Shown here piece by piece: positions 59,205 through 64,000 of a DNA stretch of 64,000 nt. The stretch's first letter is position 1, and each line of letters opens with the position of its first letter. Position numbers and translations under genes: made by a program. Origin of the DNA: Avena insularis (Eukaryota > Streptophyta > Magnoliopsida > Poales > Poaceae); contig CM042697.1 of assembly GCA_023614405.1 (NCBI GenBank), forward strand, positions 472,546,792-472,610,791, given 5' to 3'. The notes under the pieces are model-generated. The model worked only from the letters and a program-made list of their open reading frames with translations, was not told the DNA's origin and made no database searches.

Positions 59205-59879
59205 TTGGTCCAAGGATGTGAACTCAGCTTTCAAGAACTAAAGAAGAGACTTGTGTCAAGACCAGATTCAGGTTTACCAGATTTGGAAAAGGATTTCCAA
59301 GTATATTGTGATGCTTCTCATCAAGGATTAGGTGCCGTACTTATGCAAGGCGGAAAAGTTGTGGCTTATGCCTCGAGACAACTCAAAACTCATGAAGTAA
59401 ATTATCCTACTCATGATTTAGAGTTAGCCGCTGTTGTCCATGCACTCAAAACATGGAGACACTACCTTTTGGGAAAACGTTGTGAAGTGTTCACCGACCA
59501 TAAGAGCTTGAAGTATATCTTCACCCAGAAGGAGATCAATATGAGACAAAGAAGATGGCTAGAACTTATCAAGGATTACGACTTGAATTTGCAATACCAC
59601 CTCGGTAAAGCAAATGTAGTAGCAGATGCTCTAAGTCGTAAAGCGTTTGTAAATGGCCTTACCAAAGGTGAATTGCCAGATGACTTGTGTAAGCAATTCA
59701 AGGAACTCAGGTTGGAGATTGTGCCAGAAGGACATCTCATGTCTTTGGATGTTCAACCCACTCTGTTGGATAAGATTAAAGAAGCCCAAAAGACGGATAA
59801 AGAGATCGAAGAGATCAAGGAAAGGATTAGCCAAGGGAAAGCTAAAAGTTTCCATATGGACGAACAAGGTACTTTATAG
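59205..59879 (+). pseudogene. RNase H domain and linker of element C pol
   Basis: A 224-codon stretch is open. It begins with the end of the RT thumb, then [69 protein letters not shown] and [15 protein letters not shown]. These supply the D, E, D and D positions of the RT-associated RNase H. The remainder is the linker to integrase, with a Lys/Glu-rich helix. Although open itself, it is not joined in frame to either neighbour. Confidence 0.88.
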
Positions 59880-60865
59880 CACGAGAAACGTATTTGTGTT
59901 CCACAAGATCCGGAAATGCGGAAACTGATTCTGCAAGAAGCCCATAACTCTCCATATTCTATTCACCCGGGAAACAACAAAATGTACATGGATATGAAAG
60001 AAAGATTTTGGTGGAACAATCTCAAAAGGGACATCGCCGAACACATTGCCTTGTGTGATGTGTGTAGTAGAGTGAAAGCGGAACATCAGAAACCAGCAGG
60101 ATTGCTTCAACCAATGCCTATTCCTGAATGGAAGTGGGAAAATATTGGTATGGATTTCACTCCATATGGGTAGTAGTGGATCGCCTAACTAAAGTGGCTC
60201 ATTTTATACCCGTAAAGACAACTTATACCAGTGCCAAGTTAGCCAAAATCTACATGAGCAGAATTGTATGCCTTCCCGGAGTACCTAAGAGTATTATGTC
60301 TGATAAAGGAACTCAGTTCACTTCTCACTTTTGGAGACAGCTTCATGAATCTCTAGGAACGAGGTTGGAATTCAGCACTGCTTTTCATCCTCAAACTGAT
60401 GGACAAACAGAAAGGACTAATCAAATTCTTGAAGACATGTTGAGGGCATGTGCCCTAGACTATGGAGCAAGTTGGGATGAAAGTCTGCCTTACGCAGAGT
60501 TCTCTTACAACAACAGTCACCAATCTAGTATTGGGATGGCACCATTCGAGTTTCTATACGGAAGAAAGTGTACCACCCCATTGCTATGGAATGGTGTGGG
60601 AGAAAGAAGTTTGTTTGGACCAGATCTTATCAAAGACGCCGAAGAAAAGGTCAAATTGGTTAGAGACAGATTGAAGATAGCACAGTCTCGATGTAAAAGC
60701 TACGCAGATGCTAAGCGAGAGAAGTCACTTACGAAGTTGGGGATAGAGCTTATCTTAGAGTATCACTACTCGTGGAGTAAAAAGATTTGGAGTCAAAGGA
60801 AAGTTAGCACCAAGATATGTGGGACCATTCAACATTCTAAGTCGCAAGGGAGAAGCTGCATATGA
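59880..60865 (+). pseudogene. Integrase of element C (HHCC and DDE core), broken
   Basis: The H2C2 zinc domain is at about 59916-60090 with EAHNSPYSIHPG and LCDVCSRVKAEHQKP. The core has WENIGMDFTPYG (first D), a frameshift near 60165, then VVVDRLTKVAHFIPV, IMSDKGTQFTSHFW (second D) and HPQTDGQTERTNQ (E). The C-terminal part includes EFSYNNSHQSSIGMAPFE and LYGRKCTTPL. All catalytic residues survive. The frameshift after the first Asp and one near 60770 prevent a full product. The enzyme would insert element cDNA into the chromosome. Confidence 0.9.
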
Positions 60866-61174
60866 AATCGAACTACCAAAGATCTTTATTAGCAAATTCA
60901 TAATGTTTTTCATGTGAGCCAGCTCAAGAAATGTCACCCAGAAATGGAAGAAACATCTTTGAAGGATACCATATCTTTGGAAGAAGTTCAACTAGAAAGT
61001 GATATCACCTATGAAGAAAAACCTGTCAAGATTCTTGAGACCACAGAAAGAGTCACAAGGACAAAAACCATCAAGTTTTGCAAAGTACAATGGAACCATC
61101 ATTCCAAAGAAGAAGCAACATGGGAAAGAGAAGACGATCTTCGGAAAGACCACCCTCACCTATTTGTTAGTTAA
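60866..61174 (+). pseudogene. Integrase C-terminus with chromodomain of element C
   Basis: The frame to 61174 follows a VFHVSQLKKCHP segment, the usual GPY-to-chromodomain link, and ends with TIKFCKVQWNHHSKEEATWE and REDDLRKDHPHLF. The VQW...EEATWE pattern is that of plant chromovirus chromodomains, thought to steer integration to marked chromatin. Part of the domain is compressed or diverged, so the aromatic cage cannot be judged. Confidence 0.75.
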
Positions 61175-61201
61175 TCCGAATCTCGAGGGCGTAGATTCAT
61201 T

Positions 61202-61216
61202 TTAAGGGGTTAGATT
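61202..61216 (+). other. Polypurine-like tract of element C
   Basis: TTAAGGGGTTAGATT directly precedes the 3' LTR start. B has a similar TTAAGGGTGGTAGCC. Confidence 0.7.
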
Positions 61217-64000
61217 TGTAACATCCCAAAAATCATGTTTCAAAAACTCATTCATTTCATCCTTGCATCATTCATTCATATAGGGTTTTTCTCAAAATCA
61301 TTTAGAGGCAGAAGTTTGAGCTATGATTTCATGTGGGCAAATTGTCTCAATTGGCCATCACCCTTTGGGATTTGATTGTCTATGAACTTGTTTGCTTGCC
61401 TCCATGGTTGGAAAGGCTAGGTGAAGCTTTTAACCCAAGATTCAAAATTTAGAAATAGTTTCAAAACCCTATTTCAAATATTTGCAAACTAGAGCAAATC
61501 TACTTTTGAAACCCAAGCTTGACCAAGCCCTTGCTAGTAACCACATGGTCATCCGACTGCTTTTAAACCCACGTAACCCGCAAAAATCCCCAAAGCAGTT
61601 TGAATTCAAAAGGATTTGAATTCATATCAAATTCTATTCAGAAAATGGAATTAGAAAAGAAAAGGAATTCTCAAAAGAAAAGGTCTGGCCCAAAGAATGG
61701 ATCAAGCCCAAAGAAGCCCACCCGGGATCTCCTTTTCCTTCTCACACGCCTGAAGACGTTAAGTCGCCGACAGACCCCACCGCCACCTCACACTCTTCGC
61801 CGACGAGCGGCCCGGTCCACGCCGCCTCGCCTTCCCTGCATCACCGACGACCACGTCGCTGCAAGTGATGGCGGTAATGGCGCGCGAAATGGGCATTTAT
61901 CCTCGGCGTTTCGCCGATTCCGGCTATAAGATCCTCTCTCGCGATCTTTTTCCCCAAACACCTCACTCACTCCGCCACCAGGCTGTCCTCAATCAGCTTT
62001 GCCCCGCCGCAGACAGAGCCTCCGGCGATCGATTCCGTGAGTCCAACTCCTCTCGCCTCGTTTTACAATCTGACTCAGTGTCTTGGCGCACCTCGACCTC
62101 ACTAGTCCGTCTTGTATCGCTGCCCAGTCGCCGGTTCCACTTGACACCGCGAAAGCACCGACGGCGACATCTACTCCGACGAGTTTTTCCGGAAGGTACA
62201 GACCGCCTCGCTTTCCGTTCACGCCACTACCGCTTGACCGTGAATCTAACCGTGTCTCGCTTGCCTTGGGTGATCCACAATGACGCCCACGACGACCACC
62301 GACGACCCGACGCCGCCATTTAACTCCGTGAGCAATCGCAGCTGCGGCGCGCCTTGACCAACCGTTAGTACGACGAAGCCGCTGGACCTCCGAGCCCGGT
62401 GAGCTACTCCTCTTTCTCCTCGCTGCATCGCCGGCAACGTCATCGACCGAGTTCGCCGCCGGTAGCCGCCGCTCGCCGCCGCTTCTTGGCCAGAGAAATA
62501 GCGATGTTAGATTCAGATCGTAGCGCTTAGGATAGATCCACTTAACCCAAGCGGTACGCGATCTGAGCCGCCAGATTTCATTTAGATCCAGCGTTCAGAT
62601 CGCCGATCCGCATTTAACCGCACGGCGAATAAGAACATGACGCGTGGCTAGGTTAGATCTGAAAATAGAATTTAAAACAGATTTTGATCCAGTTTCAAAT
62701 GCCAATATCTTTTGAATGCCACGTTGGATTTTTGCAAACTTTATACCGTTCGATTCAGAAAAACAAGACCTTTCTGCCTATCCTTTTTGTTTAGCAAATA
62801 GTAACCATTAGTTTGGCTTAAATTACAGAAACTTGTTTGAGGACTTTTTTGAGTATAGATTTAGTTTAGTATTTTGTTTTAGGGTTATTTAAGTTGTCTT
62901 GGCTATTTTGTGACTTGTTTAGTTTCTGTATTCATGCACTTGCTTGGTTGAGTTTTCAAAAATCATCACTTGGTAGATTCATGCATGCATGCATTCATAA
63001 TATTTTTGTTTGTATATATTTGTGTGTAATTGTGTGCTAAAACTTTGTGTGTAGATTTTGCTAGTGATTGTGATTGTGACGAGTGCTACTCTCCACACTA
63101 CCAAGGCAAGTGATATCTTCATGAATATTCCATACCTATATTTTATACTTGCATTAGATATATTTTGTTAGGACTTGCATGCTACTTTTGTCAATTGATG
63201 ATGGGAAATCCTATTTAGAATAGAATGCTAGAATTGCTAGGAAAATTCCCTAAGGATAAGTTGCCATGCCATGCTTAGCCTAGCTACTAGAAAACAAGGG
63301 TGGTTTATATATTCACACTATGGAAAAATATTCTAAGTCTAAGGACTTGTTTTTATTTAACAAAACAACTAAGTTAATGAATCACCTGGGTGGAATGGAA
63401 AGAATGGGATATGTTGAGTGGTTACACAAGGCCAGGGGTACTGGTGAACCTTGTGTATCTCACTTGTGGATGGCCACCCAGGAACAAAGAGATTTGAGTT
63501 GTCAAATGTTGAGAAGCTTCAAGTGCAACCACTTGGTAATATGGGCTCTGCCATGATCTTAGGATGCTGGAACTTAGTCTCTTGGACAAGGGGTAGATGG
63601 GATGATAGGTTGGAGCGTCCATTTGACTAAGGAAAGGCTATCAAGGATCATGTCTTGGGAAACCAAGGCTTGTGGGGAAAGTGCACCACCTCTGCAGAGT
63701 GTAAAACCTAAGTACTTAGCCATGTCCCTGGTAAAGGACAATTTGAGCATCAAGACATGGAAACTTCAAGAATCTCATCACTCCAATTTCTGAATAAAAA
63801 CTTGTGGGTGAACAAGGGTTAAAGGATCTTCAGTCTTTGATTGGTAGATGCCCTGAGTGGATCTTCAGTCTTTGATTGGTAGATACCTTGGGATAGTCTT
63901 TGCCAAACAAAAACTTAGTGTTTTCAAAAAGTTAAGGAAAAATCTATTTTGAGCAATGCAAGCCTAAGCTCCACCAGCCAAATGCATATAGAATTATAGT
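61217..64000 (+). repeat. 3' LTR of element C, cut by the window end
   Basis: It starts TGTAACATCCCAAAAATCAT and follows the 5' LTR for 2784 bp to the window end. Most differences are 1-4-bp indels in the GC-rich segment. The U5 tip is outside the window, so it cannot be compared with the two U5 types seen in B. Confidence 0.92.

Larger units (their letters stand above)
51797..64000 (+). mobile_element. Chromovirus-type gypsy element C, running off the window
   Basis: A 5' LTR (51797-54965), tRNA-iMet PBS, a pre-gag ORF, gag, protease, RT, RNase H, integrase, a chromodomain, a polypurine tract and most of a 3' LTR (from 61217) are present. Gypsy domain order, the chromodomain and long LTRs suggest the Tekay/Del clade; the clade name is inference. 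All reading frames carry several frameshifts or stops. It inserted into the D LTR; CGAGC at 51792-51796 is the probable left target duplication. Confidence 0.9.

Noticed and set aside
1..64000. CRISPR arrays, tRNA or rRNA genes, bacterial operons, prophage
   Set aside because: No regularly spaced identical repeats with unique spacers, no tRNA cloverleaf and no rRNA sequence were recognised; the tRNA-like 12-18-mers are retrotransposon primer binding sites.

Overview
The window looks like intergenic DNA from a large grass genome, most likely a Triticeae (wheat, barley or rye group) chromosome. The grounds are densely nested Ty3/gypsy and Ty1/copia LTR retrotransposons, grass-type Stowaway and Tourist MITEs, LINE relics, and one GC-rich single-exon host gene. 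Calling it Triticeae is inference from element style; no database was searched.

Region 1 (1-13.2 kb) is the only gene-bearing part. It holds an unassigned segment with degenerate tandem repeats, a decayed minus-strand LINE (1428-3675) next to a Stowaway MITE (3686-3809), and two abutting Harbinger-like elements (about 4188-4664 and 4665-6523), the second carrying a frameshifted gene-like unit. A Tourist MITE with TTA duplications follows (6585-6879), then a second minus-strand LINE tail with an RNase H domain (7122-8035) and a plus-strand poly(A)-ended retroposon (about 8036-8655). The one intact host gene, a cytosolic sulfotransferase, is at 10206-11246. A long-TIR, Mutator-like element lies at about 11806-12976.

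Region 2 (13.2-32.6 kb) is a nest. A plus-strand gypsy LTR (H, 13180-14587) is cut by a minus-strand gypsy element (F). F is split by a complete element, B (17351-27744, target duplication GGTAT). B has two LTRs of about 4.25 kb, a tRNA-iMet-type primer binding site and an intact 358-residue protein with seven zinc knuckles, but no capsid, protease, reverse transcriptase or integrase. Beyond F lie a probable CACTA fragment and the 3' end of another minus-strand gypsy element (G).

Region 3 (32.6-64 kb) is a second nest. Element A (gypsy, tRNA-Asp-type PBS, gag-protease only) inserted into G. A complete copia element E (35471-44156, minus strand, target duplication AAATT) inserted into the A protease region. 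A minus-strand relative of B (D) inserted into the A 3' LTR. An autonomous but decayed chromovirus C (51797 to beyond the window) inserted into the D LTR. C carries a pre-gag ORF, gag, protease, RT, RNase H, integrase and a chromodomain. The insertion order CACTA, G, A, D, C is five levels deep.

B, C and D share LTR sequence and, where visible, primer binding site and leader. C is therefore a plausible enzyme source for the coding-poor B. The most unusual sequence-level signals are the zinc-knuckle-only protein of B and a sharp mismatch in the last 44 bp between the two otherwise similar LTRs of B. No prokaryotic features, CRISPR arrays, tRNA or rRNA genes were recognised.
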